The notes: generated by a model not told the origin, from the sequence alone. Positions 51,635 through 60,410 are shown, numbered from the stretch's first letter. The stretch is 64,000 nucleotides of DNA from Flavobacteriaceae bacterium (GCA_027490305.1 JAIXYI010000045.1:1-64000); one strand, 5' to 3'. Numbers and translations: made by a program.

Positions 51635-53134
51635 CTACATCCAATTACTATCATCCCGTTCGATGGCATACAGCCAACGGTTGGCGTAATCGTGCAGGAG
51701 GTCGAACTGCCCCAGGTGAAAGGTCAGGTCGCCGCCGGCGGTGTGCAGCGTTATAGAACCGATATTCAGGGATTTGTGCCAGAAAAGCTGCGACGCCGTT
51801 ATGCCTTGTATTTTGCGGGTGTCGAGGTAATCATAGGTGACATCCCACGCGCCGTGTTTGCGGATGACGAACCGGTCACTGATGTAAAGACGGCTGTTGC
51901 GGAAGCGGAAATACTGCAATACGATAACCAAACCGGCGTACAACGGGATGAAGTAGTCGACGCTTGACAGTTCGGGTACGTTGCTGCGGACGATCGCATA
52001 GATCCCCAACGGAATTCCTAAATAGAGAAACAAGGCGAACCCGAGCACCCGCCAGTTGGGCAACACGGTCAGTTCTTTTTGCGGAACGCTGCCAAACAGC
52101 ATTTCGAGTATGCCGCGGTGTTCGGCGTCGTTGCAACCCGGGATTTCGATCGCCCTTTTTTTGTCTTCCGCCTCGCCCCCGGTGGCCTGTCGCACGCGTA
52201 CTTCCATCAGGTCGAGTTTGCGTTGGAGGTAGTTTTGGATGACGGACACAAACTGCACCCGTTGCGGTTTAAGCAAGGTATTTTTTGTGCTCACGAGTCC
52301 GAACGACAGCAACAGTGCGTCGCGTTGGCGGGTAATGCGATAGCCGAAATACCGGAACACCATGCGTCCTACATTCACCACGAGAATAACGCCCACTATC
52401 AGCACAAAGACAAAAAGTACAATCTGGATGGCAGAGCGTTCGGCGACGTACGATTCCAACTGGGAGGTATCGACATCGTCGGTGATCTTATCGTCGAAGT
52501 GGCGGATATTCTCGTAGGTGGAGAAAAAGAAGGCAAGGATGACGAAGAACGTCCGTAGATAATGAGAGGTAAGTCCCATCTTGATCAGGCTGAACAAGCT
52601 GATCCGCACAAACGGTTGGCCGGTTGTCGAGGTTGTTTCGGTGAATTCCTCTGTCTCCAGTCGTGCAGAGGCGGCTCCTTCCAGCAACTCCTTTCGCAGG
52701 TTGACCGCGACCAGGTGGGCGACGGCTTTGATGGCGATTTCCTCGTCGTTGCTGCCGGCCGTGTCGATACGGACTTCATAGACTCCGATCAGGCGTTGCA
52801 GCAACGATTGGGTAATGTCGACTTTCTGGATTTTGCCGAGTTGAATGACGACACGTGTCTTACTCAATACGCCTTGTGTGAGGATGAACTCCGACTGCTC
52901 CCGGTCAAGGAAAAAGGTGAAGTTGCGGTAGCGCAGCCAGGCGGCCACAATGGTGGCAACGAGGAACAGCGCGATTGCCGCCGTTACCATGATCGACTTG
53001 GAACGATCAAAGTTGAGGAGCCACACCACCAAAAACGGAAGGAACGCTTTGGCGAGGGCGACCGCCGAATCGGCGAAGGTGACGATCACGCCGACGGCGG
53101 ACTGGCGTTGGGGTTTGGTAAAGTCGGGCGACAT
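51635..53134 (-). CDS. PH-domain membrane protein, YdbT-like
   Basis: A 499-residue protein with four to five membrane segments and three bPH_2-type domains, at about 60-145, 260-345 and 405-490 (for example FTFFLDREQSEFILTQGVLSKTRVVIQLGKIQKVDITQSLLQRLIGVYEV and SRLYISDRFVIRKHGAWDVTYDYLDTRKIQGI). This is the layout of Bacillus YdbT. It overlaps the smaller PH gene by 1 nt; pairs of YdbS/YdbT-like proteins are common and implicated in membrane stress or toxin resistance in some bacteria. The function here is unknown. Confidence 0.85.
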   Translation of the reverse strand: MSPDFTKPQRQSAVGVIVTFADSAVALAKAFLPFLVVWLLNFDRSKSIMVTAAIALFLVATIVAAWLRYRNFTFFLDREQSEFILTQGVLSKTRVVIQLGKIQKVDITQSLLQRLIGVYEVRIDTAGSNDEEIAIKAVAHLVAVNLRKELLEGAASARLETEEFTETTSTTGQPFVRISLFSLIKMGLTSHYLRTFFVILAFFFSTYENIRHFDDKITDDVDTSQLESYVAERSAIQIVLFVFVLIVGVILVVNVGRMVFRYFGYRITRQRDALLLSFGLVSTKNTLLKPQRVQFVSVIQNYLQRKLDLMEVRVRQATGGEAEDKKRAIEIPGCNDAEHRGILEMLFGSVPQKELTVLPNWRVLGFALFLYLGIPLGIYAIVRSNVPELSSVDYFIPLYAGLVIVLQYFRFRNSRLYISDRFVIRKHGAWDVTYDYLDTRKIQGITASQLFWHKSLNIGSITLHTAGGDLTFHLGQFDLLHDYANRWLYAIERDDSNWM

Positions 53135-53646
53135 TACAATTGCTTTTGGATTTTACCCATCAAAAGTTGTTTGATGTCCTCGGCTTCGGGTTTGCGAATG
53201 CCGGGTATGTCGATGTCTCCGGAGTTTCCACCGGCGGTGTATACTTTCACTTCGGCCAGACCGAACATCCGGCTGAACACCCCCTCGTGCAGGGCGACGT
53301 GCTGCACCCTATTGTACGGAATTACGATGGTTTTAGTAGCAATGATGCCATGCCGGAATACGACATCGTGCTCGCGAAAAGCGTATCCTTTCCTGCGAAA
53401 GGCGATACGGGACAGCCAGAACGAGAGCGCGGCTATAACGACGTATCCTCCTATCATCCACGGGAGGGCCTCATCCGCGTCTTCGACGAATACGGCTGCG
53501 AGCACGATCGCCGCTCCGATCAGCCCAAATACGAGCAGTAGCGAGAGCAGAACGACCGTCCAATAACGGGCATCCAGCAAGCGAAACGACACGGACTCAA
53601 ATCGGGGCAGTGCGGTGGTATCGAGGGTTTCGTTGGTGAAAGACAT
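53134..53646 (-). CDS. PH-domain membrane protein, YdbS-like
   Basis: A 170-residue partner of the YdbT-like protein. Two membrane segments (about 30-70) are followed by one bPH_2 domain with the typical RKGYAFREHDVVFRHGIIATKTIVIPYNRVQHVALHEGVFSRMFGLAEVKVYTAGG pattern. It overlaps the next gene by 1 nt. The 42-nt gap from the menB stop to its ATG is almost wholly a heptad tract, so the spacer may have been built by repeat growth. Confidence 0.87.
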   Translation of the reverse strand: MSFTNETLDTTALPRFESVSFRLLDARYWTVVLLSLLLVFGLIGAAIVLAAVFVEDADEALPWMIGGYVVIAALSFWLSRIAFRRKGYAFREHDVVFRHGIIATKTIVIPYNRVQHVALHEGVFSRMFGLAEVKVYTAGGNSGDIDIPGIRKPEAEDIKQLLMGKIQKQL

Positions 53647-53649
53647 AGA

Positions 53650-53684
53650 AGTAGTCAGTAGTTAGTAGTTAGTGGTCGGTCTTC
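53650..53684 (-). repeat. Heptad-period tract between menB and the PH-domain genes
   Basis: AGTAGTC, AGTAGTT, AGTAGTT and AGTGGTC words; the reverse complement has the ACTACTA/ACCACTA type. It fills almost all of the 42-nt intergenic gap. Confidence 0.78.
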
Positions 53685-53688
53685 TGGA

Positions 53689-54531
53689 TCACGGAATCCA
53701 TTTGTTTTCACCGAAGTTGGGTTTGCGTTTTTCAAGGAAGGCGTTGCGGCCTTCTTTGGCCTCGTCGGTCATATAGGCGAGTCGGGTGGCTTCTCCGGCG
53801 AATACCTGTTGTCCGACCATGCCATCGTCGGTGAGGTTCATGGCGAACTTCAGCATCTTGATGGACGTTGGCGATTTGGCCAGTATTTCCTGTGCCCATT
53901 CGTAGGCGGTGTCTTCGAGTTCGGCGTGCGGGATGACGGCGTTGACCATTCCCATTTCATAGGCGTCGTCGGCAGAATAGTTTCGACCGAGGAAAAAGAT
54001 CTCACGCGCTTTTTTCTGGCCGACCATCTTGGCGAGGTAGGCAGAACCGTAGCCCCCGTCGAAACTGGTGACATCGGCATCGGTTTGCTTGAAGATGGCG
54101 TGTTCTTTGCTGGCAAGGGTCAGGTCGCACACGACATGCAGGCTGTGTCCACCCCCGACGGCCCAACCGGGTACAACGGCAATTACTACTTTCGGCATAA
54201 ACCGGATCAGGCGTTGGACTTCGAGGATATTCAGGCGGTGCATGCCATCTTCCCCTACATACCCTTGGTGGCCGCGGGCACGTTGGTCGCCACCGGAGCA
54301 GAATGACCAAATACCGTCTTTTGAGGAAGGTCCTTCGGCTGACAAGAGTACTACGCCTATGGACGTATCCTCTTGTGCATCATAGAATGCCTGATAAAGT
54401 TCGCTGGTGGTTTTCGGGCGGAAGGCATTGCGCACATCCGGACGGTTGAAGGCAATGCGCGCCACACCGTTGCATTTCTTATAGGTGATGTCTTCGAATT
54501 CTTTTACCGTACGCCAGTCGATACTCGCCAT
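53689..54531 (-). CDS. menB: 1,4-dihydroxy-2-naphthoyl-CoA synthase
   Basis: A 280-residue crotonase-fold enzyme. FCSGGDQRARG and VVPGWAVGGGHSLHVVCDLTLAS are the oxyanion-hole motifs; FKQTDADVTSFDGGYGSAYLAKMVG is highly characteristic of MenB. The C-terminus ends FGENKWIP. It cyclises o-succinylbenzoyl-CoA in menaquinone synthesis. A TATTTTTG box is located about 19 nt upstream of the start. It is divergent from the C1 peptidase gene. Confidence 0.96.
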   Translation of the reverse strand: MASIDWRTVKEFEDITYKKCNGVARIAFNRPDVRNAFRPKTTSELYQAFYDAQEDTSIGVVLLSAEGPSSKDGIWSFCSGGDQRARGHQGYVGEDGMHRLNILEVQRLIRFMPKVVIAVVPGWAVGGGHSLHVVCDLTLASKEHAIFKQTDADVTSFDGGYGSAYLAKMVGQKKAREIFFLGRNYSADDAYEMGMVNAVIPHAELEDTAYEWAQEILAKSPTSIKMLKFAMNLTDDGMVGQQVFAGEATRLAYMTDEAKEGRNAFLEKRKPNFGENKWIP

Positions 54532-54549
54532 TTTATGATTATTTTAGTC

Positions 54550-54557
54550 CAAAAATA
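54550..54557 (-). promoter_or_regulatory. -7 box of menB
   Basis: TATTTTTG on the minus strand, 18 nt upstream of the ATG. No good -33 match; the divergent peptidase promoter must lie in the same 72-nt gap. Confidence 0.45.
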
Positions 54558-54603
54558 AGCCAATTATTTGGATTTTTGCGCTGCTTACACACCCAGTTCC
54601 CTT

Positions 54604-55707
54604 ATGAAGAAAACCCTTTCCTTTGCGTTGATGTTCGCCTCGATGGTAGGTGCTTATGCACAGAAATATGATTTCCAATCGATTACGGATGTACCGTGTA
54701 CGGCCGTCCTTTCACAGGGGAATACCGGCACGTGTTGGAGCTTCTCCACTACCTCATTCCTCGAAGCGGAAATCATCCGGAAAACCGGAAAAACCGTCGA
54801 CCTGAGCGAGATGTACAATGTGCGGGAAACGTATGAAGACAAAGCCTTTACCTACCTGATGCGTCAGGGACATGCCCAATTCGGTGAAGGGGGACTTGCC
54901 CACGATGTCATCAACAGCGCACGGAAATACGGTGTGGTACCGCAAAGTGTTTTCTCGGGTATGCCCGACGGTTCCAGCAGCTACGACCATACGCAGTTGG
55001 TGGGAAAACTGGAAACCGTCCTGAAACAATACGCTACATCCAAGACGTTGTCGCCACAATGGCGCACCGACGTGGCCACGTTACTGGATGCAGGCATCGG
55101 GAAACCGGTAACCTCATTTACGTATCAGGGAACCACCTATACGCCGAAGACCTTCCTTTCCTCCCTCAAACTCAACCTCGACGATTACGTAACGATTACG
55201 TCGTTCACGCATGAAGCGCCTTACGGGAAATTCATCCTGGATGTACCGGATAACTTCTCAAACGGCAGTTTCTACAACCTTCCGCTTGACGAGTACATGG
55301 AAAATATCGACAATGCCCTGACGAATGGTTATTCCGTTGCGCTTGACGCCGACGTAAGCGAGCCCTACTTCTTTTCGCAAAAGGGCGTGGCGGTGGTGCC
55401 GGCTTCAGAAGGCGACTATGCGGCCAGTGCCACCGAGATTCGGCCCGAGCAAACGATCACGCCTGAGATGCGCCAGGCGGCCTTTGAGAACTACAGCACT
55501 ACGGATGACCACTTGATGCTGATTGTTGGAAAGGCAAAAGACCAAAAAGGTAACCTTTACTATAAAGTGAAGAACTCATGGGGTTCCCAGGCGGGCTATC
55601 AGGGCTTTTTCTATATAAGTGTATCATACATCCGGTTGAAGTCGATTTCGGTATTGGTCAGCCGTGACGCATTGTTGAAGAAAACCCGCAAAGCGCTGGC
55701 TATCTGA
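54604..55707 (+). CDS. C1-family cysteine peptidase (aminopeptidase C/bleomycin hydrolase type)
   Basis: The ATG at this position gives 367 residues with a signal peptide (MKKTLSFALMFASMVGAYAQ); the upstream ATG adds 12 unlikely residues. The catalytic Cys lies in SQGNTGTCWSFSTTSFLEAE, the His in TTDDHLMLIVGKA, and the Asn in YKVKNSWGSQAGYQGF, as in PepC/bleomycin hydrolase. The signal peptide implies action in the periplasm or outside, unlike cytoplasmic PepC. Its stop overlaps the next gene by 1 nt. Confidence 0.9.
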   Translation: MKKTLSFALMFASMVGAYAQKYDFQSITDVPCTAVLSQGNTGTCWSFSTTSFLEAEIIRKTGKTVDLSEMYNVRETYEDKAFTYLMRQGHAQFGEGGLAHDVINSARKYGVVPQSVFSGMPDGSSSYDHTQLVGKLETVLKQYATSKTLSPQWRTDVATLLDAGIGKPVTSFTYQGTTYTPKTFLSSLKLNLDDYVTITSFTHEAPYGKFILDVPDNFSNGSFYNLPLDEYMENIDNALTNGYSVALDADVSEPYFFSQKGVAVVPASEGDYAASATEIRPEQTITPEMRQAAFENYSTTDDHLMLIVGKAKDQKGNLYYKVKNSWGSQAGYQGFFYISVSYIRLKSISVLVSRDALLKKTRKALAI

Positions 55708-56138
55708 TGGTATTTCGCACTGCATACAGCCGACCCTACGTATTCCTTTTGGGAACGGTATTCGTGCTTCTTGCGGCCGCGATGGTAGTGTTGGTATGGT
55801 TGCCGGAGGAAGCCGTACCCCTACCCGTCCTTGCACTGCTGTCACTGGTGGGCGCACTGGTGGCGTGGATGGTTTTCGGAACCCGGTTCACGATCGCGGA
55901 AGGACGGTTGTCGTATCGCAGTGGTCCGTTTCGGGGTGCTATCGACATCGCCTCTATCAGCAAGATTGTATACGATGACGGCCTTTTCAAGATGTCGTTT
56001 ATGAAGATTGGATGTAGTCACCACGGACTCATGATCCATTACGCTAAATTCGAGGATATTTACGTTTCTCCTGAGCAGCGGGATGCTTTTGTAGCCGCGC
56101 TGTGCCAAATGAACCCCTCGATTACCGTGCACCGATAG
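55707..56138 (+). CDS. Small PH-domain (bPH_6-like) membrane protein
   Basis: A 143-residue protein with two membrane segments (about 10-30 and 38-54), then a domain starting TRFTIAEGRLSYRSGPFRGAIDIASISKIVYDD and ending with YVSPEQRDAFVAALCQMNP. That pattern resembles bPH_6/DUF1200. It overlaps the peptidase stop (TGATG), suggesting translational coupling, and is followed by a sterol-desaturase-like gene. Its relation to the other two PH genes nearby is only by fold. Confidence 0.75.
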   Translation: MVFRTAYSRPYVFLLGTVFVLLAAAMVVLVWLPEEAVPLPVLALLSLVGALVAWMVFGTRFTIAEGRLSYRSGPFRGAIDIASISKIVYDDGLFKMSFMKIGCSHHGLMIHYAKFEDIYVSPEQRDAFVAALCQMNPSITVHR

Positions 56139-56200
56139 CCGGTATTGCTTGCCTCCTTTTCCCTTTTTTGTTAGATTCGTATCGAGTAAAACCCGAAGCC

Positions 56201-57418
56201 ATGGAAAACCTGAAGTTGATCGCGTTTGCTGTCCCCGCTTTTTTGATTTTCGTTTTTATTGAATACCGTATTGCGAAAGCGAAGCGGAAGGAGCACCTGT
56301 TCCACTATGAAAGTTCGATATCGAACATCAGTATCGGTATCGCCGAGCGGATGCTCAATCTATTCGTTTCGGCCGGATTCTACGGCCTTTTCGTCTGGAT
56401 TTACGACCACGCCCGCCTTTTCACCATCCCGGAAACGGTAGTGAGTTGGGTGGTATTGGTTCTGGCGACGGATTTCGTTTGGTATTGGTACCACCGTCTC
56501 GGGCATGAAGTCAACCTGTTCTGGGCGGCACATATCGTGCACCACCAGAGCGAGGAGTTCAACCTGACGGTATCGGCGCGTATTACGACGATACAGGCGC
56601 TGATCCGAACGGTTTTCTGGTGTTTCCTGCCGTTGATCGGTTTTCCTCCGAAAATGGTGATCCTGATGTTGTTGGTGCACGGGGCCTATTCGTTTTTCAC
56701 CCATACCCAGGTCATCAAGCGCGTGCCGTGGCTGGAAAAAGTGTTTGTGACGCCGTCGATACATGGCGTACACCACGCGTCGAATGAACATTATCTCGAC
56801 AAGAATTATGGGGATATGTTTGTGTTTTGGGATAAACTTTTCGGCACGTTCCAGGAAGAAGTGGACCAGCCTGTGTATGGTTTGACGCATCCACTGAAAA
56901 GCCGGAGTTTCCTGTGGCAGCACTTCCATTATTATTTCGAAATCGCGGAATCGTTCCGGCGGGCGACCGATTGGAAGGGAAAATGGAGGGCCGTTTTCGG
57001 AAGTCCGAAATACATGGACCAGGACATTCGTCCGCAACTAGAAAAGTACTTCCTGCAAGACCGCACGGGCCGTCATCCGAAACTGCGCTTCCGGCACTAC
57101 CTTGCCGCGCAGATAGCCCTCAGCATGGCCGTACTGACTGCGTTTACGTATTGGTTTGATGTGTTGGATGGGATTACCGTCACGTTTGCCGTTTCCTTTA
57201 TATTGCTGACGTTGGTGAACTGCGGTGCCTTGTTGGAACAGCGGAAATGGATCTGCTATCTCGAATATTCGCGTCTGCTCGTCGCTATCGGATTCCTTTT
57301 ATACCTAGCCGGTTGGATGGAATGGATTGTACTACCTGTCATCGCGATTGTGTTAGCGGAGCGACTTTTTGATGTAAGCCGCCGTTACAACCGCTTGTTG
57401 CTAGAGGAAACGGCCTAA
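56201..57418 (+). CDS. Fatty acid hydroxylase/sterol desaturase family protein
   Basis: The ATG at this position gives 405 residues, starting MENLKLIAFAVPAFLIFVFIEY; the longer frame overlaps the previous gene. Several membrane spans surround the di-iron His motifs WYHRLGHEVN, HIVHHQSEEFN and HGVHHASNEHY. The family hydroxylates or desaturates lipids using O2. The C-terminal part is another membrane block. It overlaps the ygiD-like gene convergently by 4 nt. The actual lipid substrate is unknown. Confidence 0.88.
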   Translation: MENLKLIAFAVPAFLIFVFIEYRIAKAKRKEHLFHYESSISNISIGIAERMLNLFVSAGFYGLFVWIYDHARLFTIPETVVSWVVLVLATDFVWYWYHRLGHEVNLFWAAHIVHHQSEEFNLTVSARITTIQALIRTVFWCFLPLIGFPPKMVILMLLVHGAYSFFTHTQVIKRVPWLEKVFVTPSIHGVHHASNEHYLDKNYGDMFVFWDKLFGTFQEEVDQPVYGLTHPLKSRSFLWQHFHYYFEIAESFRRATDWKGKWRAVFGSPKYMDQDIRPQLEKYFLQDRTGRHPKLRFRHYLAAQIALSMAVLTAFTYWFDVLDGITVTFAVSFILLTLVNCGALLEQRKWICYLEYSRLLVAIGFLLYLAGWMEWIVLPVIAIVLAERLFDVSRRYNRLLLEETA

Positions 57419-58245
57419 CTCCATTTAACGGATGTCATCGTCAGCGATCCGCCCACGGCACGGTCGTTGAAAATCTCGGGCGTGTCTTTTCCGTCTGCCA
57501 ATGCGGCGGCATACAGTAACGGATAGTAGTGGTCGGGAGTGGGAATGGCAAGTGCCGCGGCCTGTCCGAATTTCTCATACTGCACCAGCGCACGGTGGTC
57601 GCCTGTGACGATGGCGTTCTTCAACCGTTCGTTCAGCTCCAGCGCCCAGTCGTAACCATACTCCGGTTCCGCCAGTTTGTCCCACGCCACCATCCGAAGG
57701 TTGTGCACCATGTTCCCACTTCCGATAATCAGCACGCCTTTCTGGCGCAATTGCTGTAGTTCCGTTGCCAATTGGTAGTGGTAGTCGGCCGGTTTAGAAT
57801 AATCGATACTAAACTGCAAAACGGGAATGTCGGCGTCAGGATACATATGCCGTACGACCGACCAGGTGCCGTGGTCGAGTCCCCATTCGTGGTCGAGCCC
57901 TACTTCTGTCATCGTTACACCCGTAGCCAAGGCGTTTGCCAGCGCGGGTTCGCCGGCTGCCGGATACTGTACGTCGAACAACGCTTTCGGGAATCCGCGG
58001 AAATCGTGTATCGTGGGGGGCGCGTCCATGGCTGTGACAAAGCTACCGCGTGTGAGCCAGTGGGCGGAGATGACCAAAACGGCGCTGGGTCGGGGCATGG
58101 TGTGTGCCAAACGGCGCCATTCTGCTGAAAACACATTGTCTTCAATTGCATTCATCGGTGAGCCGTGTCCGATAAAGAACACCGGCATGCGTCCGGCCTC
58201 TGACCGCCATCCGGATTGCCACTGATAAAAGGAATCAAGGGTCAT
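57415..58245 (-). CDS. ygiD: 4,5-DOPA dioxygenase extradiol family protein
   Basis: A 276-residue LigB-type enzyme. Iron-ligand motifs are FIGHGSPMNA (His about 27), SAHWLTRG (His about 62), and GLDHGTWSVV, plus GSGNMVHNLR. E. coli YgiD cleaves DOPA, and the natural substrate in most bacteria is unknown. It shares a 1-nt junction with the CvfB-like gene, so both may be co-transcribed. Confidence 0.9.
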   Translation of the reverse strand: MTLDSFYQWQSGWRSEAGRMPVFFIGHGSPMNAIEDNVFSAEWRRLAHTMPRPSAVLVISAHWLTRGSFVTAMDAPPTIHDFRGFPKALFDVQYPAAGEPALANALATGVTMTEVGLDHEWGLDHGTWSVVRHMYPDADIPVLQFSIDYSKPADYHYQLATELQQLRQKGVLIIGSGNMVHNLRMVAWDKLAEPEYGYDWALELNERLKNAIVTGDHRALVQYEKFGQAAALAIPTPDHYYPLLYAAALADGKDTPEIFNDRAVGGSLTMTSVKWS

Positions 58246-59075
58246 TATACCAAATAGATCCCGTCGTCGCGCAGGGTTACGAGCTTATCGCGGTACAAAG
58301 CGCCCACGGCTTTTTTGAAGGTTTTCTTACTCATCTGTAGTACCGAACGGATGTCATCCGGATCGGAATTATCGGTAAGTTTCAAGACTCCACGTCCGTT
58401 TCGAAGCCGGTCGAGTATTTTTTGCGCATTGGGTTCGATGGCGGCATATCCCTGGGGTTGTAACGCCACATCGAGTTTGTTGTCGGGTCGGATGGCTTTG
58501 ATGTAGCCCTTCCGGCGGTCACCGGTGCGCACACGTTCGTCGAAGACTTCGTTTTTATAGACAAGTCCTTTGTGCTTTCCATTGACGATGACATTGATGC
58601 CTGCCTCGGTAATATGTGAAATGACGAGTTCGACCTCGTCGCCTTTCTCCACCGTCAATTCGTCGTTTGATAGTCGGCCGTTGGTTTTGGACGTGCCCAC
58701 CAACCGGTTGGTCTTCTCATCAAGATAAAGATAGACGAGGTAGCGTTTCCCCTCCTCCATCGGACGGGCCTGCTCACGGAACGGTACGAAAAGGTCTTTT
58801 TCGAGACCCCAGTCCATAAAGGCACCAAAGCGGTTGATGTGGTTGACACGCAGGTAGGCGAAATCATCCAATTGGATATACGGCTCAAGCGTGGTAGCCA
58901 CAGGACGTTCCTCGTGGTCGAGGTACACAAATACGTCGAGCGTCTCGCCCGGCTTCATCGAAGGCGTCAGGTATTTCCGGGGCAACAATACTTCCTCCTC
59001 TCCGCTTCCGAGAAAAAGACCGACGCTGGTATCCCGCAAAATAGTTAACGTATTGATCCTTCCTACTTCCAACAT
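58245..59075 (-). CDS. CvfB-like S1 RNA-binding regulator
   Basis: The ATG at 59075 gives 276 residues, the usual length; the longer frame to 59159 is rejected. Three S1-like domains (about 1-65, 70-135 and 145-210; for example AYLRVNHINRFGAFMDWGLEKDLFVPFREQ) precede a winged-helix-like C-terminus (NSDPDDIRSVLQMSKKTFKKAVGALYRDKLV). CvfB proteins bind RNA and affect virulence or metabolism in Gram-positives. Its stop overlaps the start of the ygiD-like gene. Confidence 0.88.
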   Translation of the reverse strand: MLEVGRINTLTILRDTSVGLFLGSGEEEVLLPRKYLTPSMKPGETLDVFVYLDHEERPVATTLEPYIQLDDFAYLRVNHINRFGAFMDWGLEKDLFVPFREQARPMEEGKRYLVYLYLDEKTNRLVGTSKTNGRLSNDELTVEKGDEVELVISHITEAGINVIVNGKHKGLVYKNEVFDERVRTGDRRKGYIKAIRPDNKLDVALQPQGYAAIEPNAQKILDRLRNGRGVLKLTDNSDPDDIRSVLQMSKKTFKKAVGALYRDKLVTLRDDGIYLV

Positions 59076-59183
59076 AACGACTGCAATTAGGCCGTAAAGG
59101 TAGTCAAACGATGGCACACGGCGTTTTACTAAATTTATGCTAATTGTTCCCGGGGGCATAATGGCATTTCGCGAAATTTTGAG

Positions 59184-59191
59184 TAGATTTG
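59184..59191 (+). promoter_or_regulatory. -7 box before the small AraC-type regulator
   Basis: TAGATTTG matches TAnnTTTG and lies 79 nt upstream of the ATG in the divergent gap with the CvfB-like gene. Upstream -33 not clear. Confidence 0.4.
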
Positions 59192-59270
59192 ATATGGGCG
59201 TTTGTTAAATTATTTACCGATATAGTCAGTTTACGCGATAATTCCAACAAAAGACCTTACTCGCGACTTT

Positions 59271-59843
59271 ATGAAACTACAGATCAAGTACGATATCAAC
59301 AAGGCCTGCAAAATGATCCTGCAGGAGCAGATGAACCGCCTCGACATTCCGTATGAAGTAACCGGACTGGGTGAAATCGAAATCAACCGAAGCGTGTCAG
59401 CCGAAACCTATACCGCGTTGCAGCAGGCGCTGGATCGCTATGGCATCGAGATCATCGAAAATCCGAAAAATGCGTTCATACAACGCATCAAAGACACGAT
59501 TGTCGAGATGATTTACAATGATGAAAAACAACCTAATACAAAGGTATCGGTCTATCTGTCTGATAAGCTCAACCACAGCTATGGCTACCTGTCGAGTTTA
59601 TTTTCAGAAGTCACGCACACGTCGATTGAGAACTTTATTATCCTGCAAAAGATCGAGCGTGCCAAGCAGATGATTATCGAAGACAGGCTTACGCTGACGG
59701 AGATGGCATGGCAGCTCAATTACAGTAGTGTGGCCCACCTTTCCAACCAGTTTAAGAAAACGACCGGACTGACCCCTACCGCCTTCCAGCGGATTATCAA
59801 AAAACGTAAGTCGGTGCGGTTCGCTACCAACGAGAAATCCTAA
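59271..59843 (+). CDS. Small AraC-family regulator with a novel-type N-terminal domain
   Basis: A 190-residue protein. The N-terminal about 80 residues (MKLQIKYDINKACKMILQEQ, EVTGLGEIEINRSVSAETYTALQQALDRYGIEI) form a small alpha-beta domain without membrane spans. The C-terminal half (about 85-185) is an AraC HTH ending MAWQLNYSSVAHLSNQFKKTTGLTPTAFQRI. It is 14 nt upstream of a response regulator and probably starts the stress cassette to 62.66 kb. Confidence 0.88.
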   Translation: MKLQIKYDINKACKMILQEQMNRLDIPYEVTGLGEIEINRSVSAETYTALQQALDRYGIEIIENPKNAFIQRIKDTIVEMIYNDEKQPNTKVSVYLSDKLNHSYGYLSSLFSEVTHTSIENFIILQKIERAKQMIIEDRLTLTEMAWQLNYSSVAHLSNQFKKTTGLTPTAFQRIIKKRKSVRFATNEKS

Positions 59844-59857
59844 ACAACCTACTATAC

Positions 59858-60304
59858 ATGACCCATGACGAACTGTTTATCCTGTTGGCGGATGACGATG
59901 AGGATGATCGCCTCTTTTTTAAAGACGCAATCGAAGAACTGAAGGTACGCACTGTCGTCAGCACCGTCAATGACGGCGTCCAACTTATGGAGTATTTGAA
60001 CACGCCCGACGTACAGTTGCCGCACGTGGTATTCCTGGATTTGAACATGCCGCGCAAAGACGGAATGGAATGCCTGAAGGAAATCAGGGCCGACGCGCGA
60101 CTTAAAGACCTGTCGATCGCGATTTATTCGACGTCATCTTCCGAAGAAGACATCGAAGAAACCTTTGTTCGAGGTGCCAACATCTACATCAAAAAGCCGA
60201 ATGACTTTACTGCGTTGAAGAAAATCCTTTCGGAAGTCATCAGCCTTAATTGGCAGTACCATACCAGCGGACTCAATAAGGAAAACTTCCTGCTGAGTCT
60301 GTAA
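59858..60304 (+). CDS. Single-domain response regulator
   Basis: A 148-residue receiver protein without an output domain: the acidic pocket DDDEDD near 12-17, phospho-acceptor Asp61 in FLDLNMPRKDGMECL, the conserved Ser/Thr in YSTSSSEEDIEETF, and Lys in IKKPND. The Rcp1-like form is often associated with phytochromes or other kinases. It is 14 nt downstream of the AraC-type gene, and no kinase is encoded nearby. A strong terminator follows. Confidence 0.9.
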   Translation: MTHDELFILLADDDEDDRLFFKDAIEELKVRTVVSTVNDGVQLMEYLNTPDVQLPHVVFLDLNMPRKDGMECLKEIRADARLKDLSIAIYSTSSSEEDIEETFVRGANIYIKKPNDFTALKKILSEVISLNWQYHTSGLNKENFLLSL

Positions 60305-60362
60305 GCGGAAAGGGTTGATGGGGTCGATGACGATCCTATAACGCGCTACTATTTTGAAAGAA

Positions 60363-60410
60363 GGAACTTTAGGAAAACACGCTTTCCGTGAAAAAGTTCC
60401 CTTTTTTTTG
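60363..60410 (+). terminator. Intrinsic terminator after the AraC/response-regulator pair
   Basis: GGAACTTT (60363-60370) and AAAGTTCC (60393-60400) form a perfect 8-bp stem, inside which GGAAA/TTTCC extend pairing, followed by CTTTTTTTTG. The following gap to 60729 has no other recognised feature apart from a possible AACTTTG promoter box near 60706. Confidence 0.85.
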
